NCBI GenBank assembly: GCA_934615235.1
Contig: CAKTTL010000133.1
Coordinates: forward strand, 1-6,369
DNA length: 6,369 nucleotides
Direction of reading: 5' to 3'
Origin: an uncultured Clostridia bacterium
Lineage (GTDB): Bacteria > Bacillota > Clostridia > Christensenellales > Aristaeellaceae
Shown: in pieces, positions 6,132 to 6,369 of the stretch
Numbering within the stretch: the first letter of the stretch is position 1
Layout: the number at the start of each line of letters is the position of its first letter
Notes under the pieces: generated by a model
What the model saw: the letters and a program-made list of their open reading frames with translations, nothing else
Databases searched by the model: none
What the model was told of the DNA's origin: nothing
Made by a program: the position numbers and the translations under genes

Positions 6132-6274
6132 GAAGCAGGTTTCCCTGGAAGGGGATCCAGGGGGGACCTTCTTTTTCTAAAAGGGAGGTCCTATCCCGGC
6201 ACGGGGGCGGCGGGCAGGAAGTTTTGCGGGAAGAAGAAGGCGCGCCCGACCCTCGTTGAGAGGGGCGGACGCGC
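6131..6274 (+). repeat. Tandem repeat unit B (144 bases)
   Basis: This unit has the same architecture as unit A, with scattered substitutions mostly in the first half. It reads CCCTGG..CCAGGG where A reads CCTTGG..TCAGGG, so pairing is kept. ACCTTCTTTT..AAAAGGGAGGT likewise keeps pairing through a T-G wobble. The last part, including the GC hairpin cassette, is almost the same as in unit A. Confidence 0.85.
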
Positions 6275-6275
6275 C
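6239..6275 (+). repeat. GC-rich hairpin cassette, copy 2
   Basis: This copy is identical over 37 bases to the one at 6095-6131, including both internal mismatches, although the flanking repeat sequence has diverged. There is no T run after it, so it is not a standard intrinsic terminator. Confidence 0.85.
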
Positions 6276-6369
6276 GAAGCAGGTTTCCTTGGGAGGGAAT
6301 TCAGGGGGGGGGAACCTTCTTTGTCTAAAAGGAAGGACCTATCCCGGCACGGGGGCGACGGGCAGGAAA
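6275..6369 (+). repeat. Tandem repeat unit C, cut by the window edge
   Basis: The first 95 bases of a third full unit are present. It is closer to unit A than to unit B: it shares TTCCTTGGGAGGGAATTCAGG and CGACGGGCAGGAAA with A, differing by two extra Gs in the G run, T to G in the CTTTTTCT loop, and T to A in GGTCCT. The array continues beyond the window. Confidence 0.82.

Noticed and set aside
5985..6369. CRISPR array
   Set aside because: There are no short identical repeats with unique spacers. The period is about 145 bases and the whole unit is repeated.

Overview
The window reads as a housekeeping segment of a GC-rich anaerobic member of the Bacillota, probably a clostridial lineage. 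The main evidence is gene order: rpsO, pnp and an M16 peptidase of the MlpA/YmxG type run in the same direction, which is the arrangement known around pnpA in Bacillus subtilis and relatives. A FeoB-type ferrous iron permease at the left edge fits an anaerobic lifestyle. All genes are on the plus strand. Taxonomy below phylum or class is inference.

Layout. (1) About 1-1359: the membrane part of FeoB. Its reading frame is open to the left edge, and its first 80 bases contain two perfect palindromes of a repeat type seen again at the right end. (2) 1366-1404: a strong intrinsic terminator. (3) 1419-1447: a near-consensus extended -10 promoter, followed by a leader of about 95 nt able to form hairpins, then rpsO (1548-1811) and, after 15 bases, pnp (1827-3989). 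A strong terminator follows at 4002-4031. (4) 4032-4215: a non-coding gap with several small hairpins and no convincing promoter. (5) mlpA-like M16 peptidase (4216-5475), overlapping by 13 bases a dimeric all-alpha dUTPase-type gene (5463-5843), closed by a long terminator with a GAAA loop (5861-5910). (6) 5918-6369: a non-coding array of imperfect tandem repeats, period about 145 bases, each built from several hairpins and running off the right edge.

How the genes relate. S15 and PNPase form the classic translation/RNA-decay pair, and the rpsO leader is the expected place for S15 autoregulation. The M16 peptidase and the dUTPase look translationally coupled, but a functional link between them is not obvious. 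FeoB is a separate transcription unit.

The genes are largely conventional. The parts worth a second look are the repeat family, which occurs as an array at the right end and apparently once inside the feoB reading frame at the left end, and the structured rpsO leader. I see no convincing sign of a new multi-gene system, CRISPR array, tRNA, rRNA or transposase gene.
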